NCBI GenBank assembly: GCA_947311255.1
Contig: CAMZKL010000065.1
Location: forward strand, 1-34,209
Length of the DNA: 34,209 nt
Reading direction: 5' to 3'
Source: an uncultured Chlorobiota bacterium
Lineage (GTDB): Bacteria; Bacteroidota; Bacteroidia; Bacteroidales; JAADGE01
Position 1 is the stretch's first letter, and each line of letters begins with the position of its first letter. This document shows positions 25,401 through 32,534 of the stretch, in pieces. The notes under the pieces were generated by a model, which saw only the letters and a program-made list of their open reading frames with translations, searched no databases and had not been told where the DNA came from. The translations under genes were made by a program, and so were the position numbers.

Positions 25401-25732
25401 CTGTCGATTGTACTTATATGAAAAAGAGAATAGTTATGCAAAATATTATCTCTTACAATATTTGCACGTTTCACAACATCTTCATCATTCTTAAAATTAA
25501 GATGCCTCTTTATACTAGCAAAATGATTTGCCTTGTCCTTAAAGTTTATAAGATTATTTAATTCATCAAGGATTCGGGTTTTCATTTCTTCGGAAGCCTT
25601 ATTTGTAAAGGTAACAGCAAGAATTTTACTAAAATTATCGGGATTTTCCAAAGCAAGTTTTAAAAAATTCTCCGTTAAAAGATAAGTTTTTCCAGAACCT
25701 GCAGATGCTTTATATATTTGTAATTTATTCAT
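22433..25732 (-). CDS. UvrD-family helicase with C-terminal nuclease (AddA/RecB type)
   Basis: Helicase-nuclease of double-strand-break end processing. The 1099 residues begin with Walker A in ASAGSGKTYLLTENFLKLAL (9-16) and continue through superfamily 1 motifs: ILAVTFTNKASEEMKTRI, ILIDEFQDTSGFQWENF, DIKQSIYRWRGGD, IKVMTIHKSKGLAFNVVIMP and LYVAFTRAIKELHI. The C-terminus carries a PD-(D/E)xK nuclease of the RecB type: IPDRVLI followed by VIDFKFG (Asp1055, Lys1057) and QxxxY in QQILEYKHLI. AddA normally works with AddB; no addB is adjacent. It is divergent from the TauE gene. Confidence 0.88.
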   Translation of the reverse strand: MNKLQIYKASAGSGKTYLLTENFLKLALENPDNFSKILAVTFTNKASEEMKTRILDELNNLINFKDKANHFASIKRHLNFKNDEDVVKRANIVRDNILHNYSLFHISTIDSFVQKVIRAFSYEMNLSSGYDIELDTQKVIDDLTDMLYKSISDNKHLQKWLLKYAEHKINDGKNWDFREEIKKLAYEIFKEKFQELYFDKNNNENEREKIEKFLALLNSIKKKFEKKMDTFSLKYKSVIDKKGINYESLGNKFKIISNHFYKKIPSKIYDDINQTLIKSLDGIENWHKQKEENEIIETIESVINNLLKIVEEFFDIFKNESEEYYSAVHVLQSFHSFGILNDLAAFLPEYRSENNLLLISDTTLLLKKIIGDNDAPFIYEKIGNRFKNILIDEFQDTSGFQWENFKPLIMNSLSQGLYNLIVGDIKQSIYRWRGGDWKLLLSGAKKDIGELMSEDKSLDINWRSKKNIIQFNNAIFDILPSILQKQYNNKLEEINNSEILDKLIKDGYNKVILDAYEKNCQKVPESKSKLGGKVKITFRDKDLKIEDKEEGNYNFPEMINNLLKNDNYNPKDIGILVRKNLEAKEVVDLLLDYQTNNKESIKYQIISADSLHIGNSSIIKLLISAMKYIHNQNDTINIAQLVYEYQKKISENDIDFNEIFLSVKNNTYKDLLPNNFVENSFELSKLSTFEISEKLIRLFALKYEKEEFIYIRSFQDVISDFTRNKNSDLSEFLRWWDEKGRTKSVQISDKVDAIKVMTIHKSKGLAFNVVIMPFANWSIDHFAKNAPLLWTNSQKSPFNQFEYLPIKYSKKLINTYFSEEYFNENLFANTDAINMLYVAFTRAIKELHIYSYFKEPAKKETEIKDIGQLLYKAVKINTTKEIENCSTLINLAVNFDASKNILLIEDEYSKNIKSIENNADLKIVTLDELDEYPNNNWQEKVKINYGSEDFFIESIEAIEEKVNYGTLMHKIFAEIKTSDDIEDSLKKMYLEGYITKKETEELKLKIEEVVSRKNIKDWFSDKYDVKNEEALITIKGDIRIPDRVLINEDTLIVIDFKFGKQQEKYKQQILEYKHLIEQVYKRDASAFIYYVEEDIVWEV

Positions 25733-25830
25733 TATTCCTTTAATTAAAAGATTGAAATTTATTTTTTCTTATTTTTTACAGAAAAAACAAATACTTTTGC
25801 AATCACATTCCAAAAATATAAAAAAAAAGA

Positions 25831-26610
25831 ATGCAAACTGATTTTTTAAAAGATATTGATATTTGGTCGCCAGAAATTCTTGCATTGCTTGTTGGAAGTG
25901 GTTTTTTAATTGGAATAATAAATACTCTTGCAGGTAGCGGCACTGCAATTGGATATGCTGTTTTTATGGCACTTGGGCTTCCTCCGGCATGGGCAAACGG
26001 AACTGTTAGAATTGGGGTTATGCCTCAAACTTTAGCTGCAAGTTTAAATTTCTATAAACATAAACTTTTAAATATTAAAAGTGCACTTTTTATTGCTATT
26101 CCTATTACACTTGGTTCAATTGCAGGAGCTGAAATTGCTGTGAACATTGACCAAGAAATTTTCAAAAAAGTTATTGGTGTAGCAATGATAATTATCTTAT
26201 TTTTTATTTTTTTTAAGCCAGAAAAATGGATAAAAAGCAAAGAAACAAAGACAAAAGTTAAGCATAATTTATTACATTCAGTTCTATATTTTATAATCGG
26301 AACCTATGGAGGTTTTATTCATGTAGGAGTAGGGATTTTTTTGCTGATTGCATTGGTAGCAGTTTCCGGCTATGATCTTGTAAAAGCAAACAGTTTAAAA
26401 GTTTTTGTAGTTTTTATTTATACACCTTTTGCTTTGGCAATTTTTATGCTTCACGGAGAAGTTCACTATGCTGTGGGGTTGATTTCAGCTGTAGGAAACA
26501 CATTAGGTGGAATTTTTGCTTCAAAATTTGCAATAAAACACGGAGCAGAACCCTTGCGTTGGTTTCTTGTAGTTGTAATAATTGTATTTACTGTTTATTT
26601 ATTCAGCTAA
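25831..26610 (+). CDS. TauE/SafE-family transporter (sulfite exporter family)
   Basis: Inner-membrane protein of 259 residues with about seven or eight hydrophobic segments. The family repeat is visible as GSGFLIGIINTLAGSGTAIGYAVFMALGLPPAWANGTVRIGV near the N-terminus and again in the second half as GTYGGFIHVGVGIFLL...ANSLKVFVVF. Members export sulfite, sulfoacetate or other small anions; the substrate here cannot be read, and no sulfur-metabolism gene lies near. A single gene with its own promoter region, convergent with the LtaS-like pseudogene. Confidence 0.85.
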   Translation: MQTDFLKDIDIWSPEILALLVGSGFLIGIINTLAGSGTAIGYAVFMALGLPPAWANGTVRIGVMPQTLAASLNFYKHKLLNIKSALFIAIPITLGSIAGAEIAVNIDQEIFKKVIGVAMIIILFFIFFKPEKWIKSKETKTKVKHNLLHSVLYFIIGTYGGFIHVGVGIFLLIALVAVSGYDLVKANSLKVFVVFIYTPFALAIFMLHGEVHYAVGLISAVGNTLGGIFASKFAIKHGAEPLRWFLVVVIIVFTVYLFS

Positions 26611-26670
26611 AATTTCAAAAAGCATAATAAACTTATTATAAAATAGTTACAATTCAATAAATACTTATTT

Positions 26671-28623
26671 TTATTTCTGATTAAAATAATAATCTGATAA
26701 AAACATATATGCTTTAACTTTCTTATCTAAAATATTCTTAGGAAATTTAGGATGCCCTATATGAAAAGAACCGTTAATACCATAGAAAAGGCTGTCGTTT
26801 ATATTTTTTTCAAGCAGATTGTTGCCTAATGAAAAATATTCTTGATTGGATAAAGATAGATTAAAAAGAGTAGGGAAGATGTCCTTATGAGAACCAAAGC
26901 GTTTTATATTAACTTTATTTTCTCTAATGTATTTTTCAGGAACATATAAATAAAAAGGAACTGAATGTTTGTTAATTTCCTTTGTGTTAGGATTTTCAAA
27001 AGGAAATAATGTGTAGCTATTATGGTCGCCTGAAAAACCTATTATTGTATTTTCCCCTAATTTGGAAGACTTAATTTTGGTAAGCATTTTTCCAAACTTA
27101 TCATTTGTATATTGATAAGATTTAAAACTTAATTCAGCAATCTTATTGTTTGAAATTATGATGTCTTTAATGCTGTCATGAATTTTTAAAGAATATGGTA
27201 CGTAATTATCCGGAATTTCATAAGGTGTGTGGTTTGATGTTGTAAGTGCAATAATTAATTTAGGTTTGTCGGATTTTTCTGAGAGTTTTCTGTAAATTTC
27301 ATCAAATAAAAACTCATCATAAACTCCCTATGTGTTAGTACTTGAACCTTTAATGTTTTTTAGAATTACAGATTGTCCGTATGATTCAGAAAAATACTGA
27401 TTAGGTAGCATCTCATTTAGATTTCGCCAAGCAATTTTTCCTCCTGTAATAAATATAGTTTCGTAACCTGCTTTGTAAAAGGGAAATGCAACAGAAGATT
27501 TGTAAGTATTAAAACGTTCCTTAGTGTCTGAAAGAGGCGGGTAGTTCTTGTTCAATAATATGCTTTCTAAACTAAAAATTGTTCCTCTTGTACTTGAAAG
27601 GAAATTCTGAAAAAACAAGTCTTCCTTTATATGTTTCTCAAAATCGCCAAGTAAATTCAAATCTTTACTGTGGAATTTTAAATAATAATTTCCAAAGCTT
27701 TCTGCAAGAATAAATATTACATTAGGAGGATTTTCTTCTAAAAAAGTATCTTTCTTAGTTTTTTTAAATAAAAAATCAAGATAAGTTTTATTTTTAATAC
27801 TGTCTTCTGGTATTTGATAAAAATCGGCAATTGCCTGATTTATAGAAGAGTAATTATATTTTGTAAGAAGTTGTTCATTAGATATTTTTTCACGACTTTT
27901 TTTATGTTCTCTTACAGCAGTTTCAAAAGTTATAAAACCATTTTGGCACAGTAAATTTATGAACTTATTGTTAGAAATTGCAGTATCTTCAATTGAAAGA
28001 GGAAAAACTCCAAAAGAACCTCTTATTGAAGATGCATACAAGAAAATATAGGCAATAAAAATAATTACATTTATATAAATACTTTTAGATTTTATGAAGA
28101 AATTATTTGCATAAATTTTAGTAACAACTTTATAAGTGATAAAAATTAAAATACTCCAAGTTATTAAAATTATAATTATTGAATGGTCTGTCCACATAGA
28201 TTTTAAAACGGCTTGAGTGTCATCTTCAATAAAACCAAAAACCATAATATTAATGTGTTGCTGAAAATATGTGTAATATTCTTGGTCTGTAAAAAGAAAT
28301 AAAATCAGTAAAGAAATAAAACTTATTAAATATATTTTTGATATTTTATTAAGGATAGAGTGTAGCTTTTTATTTTTAATAAAAAAGAAAAAATTAATAA
28401 GAAAAACTAAGCTAAAAAAATATAAAATTGTTATTGTATCGAGTCTGAAGCCAATAAAAAATGCTTTAAAAAAATCGGAACTATATTCTGATATTGAATT
28501 AAACTCACCAAATCGTAGAAAATATACAATCCTAAAAAGGGAAAAAATTAATGCCGTAAAGAAAAATGTTTTTAATAGTTTGTAGTTTTGTTTTAAAACA
28601 TAATTTAATGTTATGTTTTCCAT
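26671..28623 (-). pseudogene. LtaS-like phosphoglycerol transferase (alkaline phosphatase superfamily) interrupted by one in-frame TAG
   Basis: The frame runs from ATG at 28623 to TAA at 26671 and would encode 650 codons, but codon 432 is TAG (27330-27328). Both sides are open in the same frame with no frameshift: ...SSTN-T-stop-GVYDEFLFDEIYRKL. The N-terminal part has about five transmembrane helices, then the sulfatase-type domain with the metal Glu308 (LAESFGN) and likely Thr nucleophile T348 (STRGT). Beyond the stop lie His465 (SNHTPYEIP) and the metal pair Asp533-His534 (FSGDHNS). A truncated product would lack these ligands and be inactive. Family members usually have Trp-Gly here, so TGG to TAG is the likely change. 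Third gene of the M48/CYTH-HD operon, one base after the CYTH-HD stop. Confidence 0.85.
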
Positions 28624-28624
28624 A

Positions 28625-29602
28625 TTATTTTGTTAAAAAGATTGTATTTAAAAAATGTAATCCTGTTTTTGTTTTAAAGATATTTTTCTTTGTGTTTGGT
28701 AAAACTTCCATGCTTATATTTCCTTCTTCAAAATTAACAAGAAAATCTGCTTCTACAAGTATCTGAAAATCAATATTATCAATATTATTATATGTATGAT
28801 GGTTTGCAATTAAAAAAAGAACTCTTTCAATTGTTTTCTTAGATATTTTTACACTTTCCATGATTTCTTTTGCAATTGGAGGGCCTTCAATTTCTTGAAA
28901 GTTTCCTGAAACAGAATTGTATTTTTCTTCACAAACCTTTATCCCAATGTCATGCAATATAGATGCAATTTCAAGAATTTCTTTTTTTTGACTACTAATT
29001 TTTTCAAGTTTTGCAATAATTCTAGCATAGGCATTAACTTTTAAAGCATGATTTATTCTTCTTACATCCTTTTCAAAATATTCAATCATCTTCTCTGTAA
29101 TGCAGGTTATATTATCTGATATACAGTTACTTATAGACCATCTATTATATGGATGCTTAGATAGATATGAATTATAAAATCTAATATCTCCTGTAACTTC
29201 TTTTCCTAACCAATTAGGTTTTGAAAATGTTTCATTTTCATTTTGTAATTCAACTTCTGCTAGAATTAATCCTTTGTTTTCACCTTTAAAAACATCAATT
29301 TCAAAAATATGTTTTCCGGAAGGGTAGTAGTACCTGGTTTTTTCTATTATTCCTATTTTACATATCTCAAATAATTCTTTTGCATCTTTCATAGAAATTT
29401 CTTTTTCAAATTCAAATCTTGTTGTTCCTTTCTTATTAGATTTTCCTTTTATTGTGAGAAATGCCGTATCTCCCTTAAGTCTAACTCTTACAGAATTTTC
29501 GGGATTTCGTGAGATATATGCTTGTTTTATTTCGTCAAAACTAACATCTGGCAGTCTAAAATCAGGTTTAAATAAAAATTTTCTTTCAATTTCTAAATTC
29601 AT
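28625..29602 (-). CDS. CYTH (triphosphate tunnel) domain fused to HD phosphohydrolase domain
   Basis: A 325-residue two-domain protein. Residues 1-150 form a CYTH domain close to the short bacterial triphosphatases: ExExK at 4-8 (EIERK), Arg39 and Arg41, Lys52, the FEFEKE acidic strand at 63-68, EKTRY (87-91), EIDVF (101-105) and AEVEL (115-119). All are tunnel residues that bind triphosphate and metal. Residues about 170-325 form an HD domain with His185, His217-Asp218 (LHDIG) and Asp286 (VEADF), plus the His268-His269 pair. Both active sites look intact. The likely chemistry is hydrolysis of a triphosphate or nucleotide; the substrate is unknown. It overlaps the M48 protease stop by four bases (ATGA), so the genes are translationally coupled. 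Confidence 0.88.
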   Translation of the reverse strand: MNLEIERKFLFKPDFRLPDVSFDEIKQAYISRNPENSVRVRLKGDTAFLTIKGKSNKKGTTRFEFEKEISMKDAKELFEICKIGIIEKTRYYYPSGKHIFEIDVFKGENKGLILAEVELQNENETFSKPNWLGKEVTGDIRFYNSYLSKHPYNRWSISNCISDNITCITEKMIEYFEKDVRRINHALKVNAYARIIAKLEKISSQKKEILEIASILHDIGIKVCEEKYNSVSGNFQEIEGPPIAKEIMESVKISKKTIERVLFLIANHHTYNNIDNIDFQILVEADFLVNFEEGNISMEVLPNTKKNIFKTKTGLHFLNTIFLTK

Positions 29603-30825
29603 TTTAAAGAATTAATTCGTTGATATAAAGTAGGATGCGAATAATAAAAATAAACATAATAAGGGTGTGGAGTAAGATTACTTAAATTCTTCTCAGTCAT
29701 CTTTTTTAAACCAGAAATTAAACCTTTTGCTTGTCCAAAATCTTTTGCAAATTTATCTGCTTGATATTCATATTTTCTAGAAAAAGTATTCATTATAAGT
29801 CCAAATATTGTTGAAAGTGGGCTATATAAAATTCCAAAAGCAATCATTCCAAGTTGAAAACTCACAACTTGCGAACCTAGAGCTTTTGAAAGTTCAACAT
29901 TATTTACGAATATTGAGAAAATATATAGCATTAGTCCGCTTTGTATCACAGAAAATACAATATTACTAATTGTGTGTTTATGTTTGTAATGTCCAACTTC
30001 ATGGGCAAGAACAGATACTATTTCACTAGTTGTCAGGTCATTAATTAAAGTATCATACAAAACAATTCTTTTTTTGGGTCCTAAACCACTAAAATAAGCA
30101 TTTGCTTTTGTTGAACGTTTTGAACCATCAATAACAAAAATATTATCAAGTTTAAATCCTGCTTTTTTGCTAAATTTTTCAATTTCATGTCTTAATTCTC
30201 CTTGTTCTAATGGAGTTTGTTTGTTAAAAAGAGGAACAATTAAGCTAGAATAAAACATTGTCATGAAAATTGAAAATGTAGAAATTGCAATCCAAGCCCA
30301 AATCCAAAATATTTTTTCATTCATATAATAAAGCCATATAATTAAAGCTAAAATTCCACCTCCAATTAATGCACCGAGAATCCATCCTTTTAGTTTGTCA
30401 AGAATAAATGTCTTGACAGAGGTCTTATTAAAGCCAAACTTTTCTTCTATTACAAAAATTGAGTAAATTGAAAATGGGATTCCAATAATATCAGAAGCAA
30501 ACATAAGAATTCCGAAAAATATTAGAGCAGATATTATTCTGTTTTCAGATAATGATAATGCAATTTCATTTATATAATTAAATCCAAAAAAGAAAAACAT
30601 TGCTAATGTTAAAATTAATGTAAAAGTAGAACTTAAAAATCCGAAATTTGTATTAGCTTTTCCATATTCTTGAGATTTTATATATTTTTCATTATCAAAA
30701 ATTCCTTCTAATTCTTTTGGAACATTTTTATTTCTATATTTTGAATTTAAAACATCTAAATACGATGAAAATAAATAAGATATAAAAATTATTGAAATAA
30801 TTATAAAGAATGCTGTATTGTACAT
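29599..30825 (-). CDS. M48-family membrane metalloprotease, Ste24/CAAX-protease type
   Basis: Integral-membrane zinc endopeptidase of 408 residues. There are about seven hydrophobic segments (including 5-22, 66-85, 97-118, 148-168, 172-198, 288-308 and 320-345). The zinc site is HEVGH (275-279) with the third ligand Glu353 in KYEYQADKFA. The FxNKxTPLEQGELRxEIE and SKRSTKANAYFSGLGPKKRIVLYDTL blocks mark the Ste24 branch instead of HtpX. In bacteria such enzymes degrade or process membrane proteins. First gene of an operon with CYTH-HD and the LtaS-like gene; whether they share a pathway is unknown. Confidence 0.93.
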   Translation of the reverse strand: MYNTAFFIIISIIFISYLFSSYLDVLNSKYRNKNVPKELEGIFDNEKYIKSQEYGKANTNFGFLSSTFTLILTLAMFFFFGFNYINEIALSLSENRIISALIFFGILMFASDIIGIPFSIYSIFVIEEKFGFNKTSVKTFILDKLKGWILGALIGGGILALIIWLYYMNEKIFWIWAWIAISTFSIFMTMFYSSLIVPLFNKQTPLEQGELRHEIEKFSKKAGFKLDNIFVIDGSKRSTKANAYFSGLGPKKRIVLYDTLINDLTTSEIVSVLAHEVGHYKHKHTISNIVFSVIQSGLMLYIFSIFVNNVELSKALGSQVVSFQLGMIAFGILYSPLSTIFGLIMNTFSRKYEYQADKFAKDFGQAKGLISGLKKMTEKNLSNLTPHPYYVYFYYSHPTLYQRINSLK

Positions 30826-30914
30826 AAGTTAAAAATTTCTACAAATATATAACTATATTTTTAATTTATATATTTGTCTTATAATTAATATTATGTTAAA
30901 TAGAACTAATTTTA

Positions 30915-30948
30915 ATATGGGGGAATGTTTTTACTTCTTCCCCCATAT
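30915..30948 (-). terminator. GC-rich hairpin after the TPR gene, probable terminator
   Basis: ATATGGGGGAA (30915-30925) and TTCCCCCATAT (30938-30948) form a perfect 11-bp stem with a 12-nt loop, seven bases beyond the stop codon of the minus-strand TPR gene. No strong T-run follows on the minus strand, so it may end transcription poorly or protect the 3' end of the mRNA. Confidence 0.55.
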
Positions 30949-30954
30949 AAAAAA

Positions 30955-32508
30955 TTATTCTATTCCAGAACCTGTGGAAGTTAAGTTGTCAATTAATTTT
31001 TCAACTCTTTCTCTATTAGTTTTATCATGTAATCTATAATAAATTCTTTTTAATGTAACTAAAACATCTCTATCATTTGGATTTAGCTTATGAGCAATTT
31101 CAAATTTATTTGCAGCAGTTTTTAAATTTGCTTTGGCTTCATCTTCATAAACAGAGGATTTTGCAAAATCTTTATTTTTATAAACTTTCAATAAATAATC
31201 TGCATGTAAAGCATTTCTTTCATTATGTTTAAGATAAAGTCTTCCAAGATTATAAGCAGCATTAAAGTTTTTGTTATCGATTTCAAGTGTTTTGTTATAA
31301 AGCTCTTCTGCTTTGCTAAGGTCAGCTTTAATGCTTTTAACAATATTATTAGCTTTATCAACTTCTAAGTCTCTTTTCTTTTCTACAGCTGAAGCTTTAC
31401 TTTGATTATTTCTTAACCTAAATGCTTCTTTTTTAAGTTCATATGCATTATCCATAACCTTTTTATAATCATTAAGAGCTTTATCTGTTCTATTATCATA
31501 AATTGTTGCTTTAGCAGAATAATAAGATGGATTTTTAGGGTTTTTACTTATTGCCATATCAATATATTCAACAGCTTTATTAGATTCTTTTCTAATCATA
31601 TAATAATTAATAAGATCAATTATTAATTGTTCTTCTTCAGGAAAAGCATGAAAACCTTCTTTTACAGTGCTAATATACTTTGCACTATCACCGGATTTTG
31701 CGTAACTTTCTGCAAGATAATGATATGGGCTACCTTCTCCATATTTATTGGAAATGCTTTCTTTAAAATGTTTTTTAGCAATATCATATTTTTTATTATT
31801 ATATGCAATTACACCTTGAAAATAACGAACTTGTTCTTTTGAAAAAACTGTATCGGCAGCTGTCGTTGGTAAAGCAGATAATTCGTATCCTAATGACATT
31901 AAGTCATATGCCTTATTTAATTTATTTTTTCCAAAATCAGTAAGAGTGTTATTATTTTTAGCGGAATTTTTTGTATATTCGGTATATTCAGTAATTGCTT
32001 GATTAATTACAGTATTCTTAATCATTTGAACTTGGCTCTTAGTAGTTGCTTTTTCTTTTATTTTACCCTTCTCATCTAATTCAATAGCTTTTAAAATAGC
32101 TTTTGCACTCTTTTTTAATGCATCTTTATCAATAAAATCAGTTTGTTCCCAACTTTCAACCACTCCATTGTTAAAGGTAATTTTTTTTCTTGCATAAACC
32201 CACACTTCTTTTCCATCAACATTAAGTACTTTTCCTGGTTCTCCAACTAAATATTTTGCATTATTAATGCCTTTACCTTCTTTCGCCATTCCTTTATACA
32301 AACTTCCTGTTACAAATGTATATATATTAAAATATGTATCGGCTCTTTTTAACCAAGTTTTAGATTTAATGCTTTTTTTCGGATTTAAAATTTCAGAATC
32401 ACTTTTTTCTTTAAGTTTTTTTAATCCGTCCCATGTAACAATAGCTTCTTGGGAATTTATTGTTCCCATAAAGAAAATTGCTAAAATAAAAATTGATAGT
32501 TTTTTCAT
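30955..32508 (-). CDS. Exported TPR-repeat protein
   Basis: A 517-residue protein with a signal peptide (1-20, ending TINSQ) and many helix pairs. TPR-like consensus is visible in RYFQGVIAYNNKKYDIAKKHFKESI, PYHYLAESYAKSGDSAKY, NPSYYSAKATIYD, NFNAAYNLGRLYLKHNE and ANKFEIAHKLNPNDRDVLVTLKRIYY. TPR arrays bind partner proteins, here in the periplasm. It starts 26 bp after the gyrA stop, so it probably shares that transcript; this pairing occurs in other Bacteroidota. Its partner is unknown. A Lys/Asp-rich central helix region (about 330-400) may be a coiled coil. Confidence 0.85.
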   Translation of the reverse strand: MKKLSIFILAIFFMGTINSQEAIVTWDGLKKLKEKSDSEILNPKKSIKSKTWLKRADTYFNIYTFVTGSLYKGMAKEGKGINNAKYLVGEPGKVLNVDGKEVWVYARKKITFNNGVVESWEQTDFIDKDALKKSAKAILKAIELDEKGKIKEKATTKSQVQMIKNTVINQAITEYTEYTKNSAKNNNTLTDFGKNKLNKAYDLMSLGYELSALPTTAADTVFSKEQVRYFQGVIAYNNKKYDIAKKHFKESISNKYGEGSPYHYLAESYAKSGDSAKYISTVKEGFHAFPEEEQLIIDLINYYMIRKESNKAVEYIDMAISKNPKNPSYYSAKATIYDNRTDKALNDYKKVMDNAYELKKEAFRLRNNQSKASAVEKKRDLEVDKANNIVKSIKADLSKAEELYNKTLEIDNKNFNAAYNLGRLYLKHNERNALHADYLLKVYKNKDFAKSSVYEDEAKANLKTAANKFEIAHKLNPNDRDVLVTLKRIYYRLHDKTNRERVEKLIDNLTSTGSGIE

Positions 32509-32534
32509 TTTTTTTTATTTAGAATTTAAAAATA

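Noticed and set aside
26631-26646. ATAATAAacTTATTAT palindrome between the TauE gene and the LtaS-like pseudogene as a terminator.
   Set aside because: Purely A/T with no T-run after it; such palindromes are expected by chance at this base composition.
27328-27330. Reassigned TAG codon or pyrrolysine-type recoding.
   Set aside because: TAG ends tatC and the pseudouridine synthase gene normally, and nothing near the codon suggests a recoding element. A nonsense mutation or sequence error is simpler.
27325-27342. CCCTATGTGTTAGTACTTG near the broken LtaS-like gene resembles the CAAGTGTTCCTATGTGC repeat core and might mark an insertion.
   Set aside because: The match is only about eight bases and falls inside continuous coding sequence; the frame is unbroken on both sides, so nothing was inserted.
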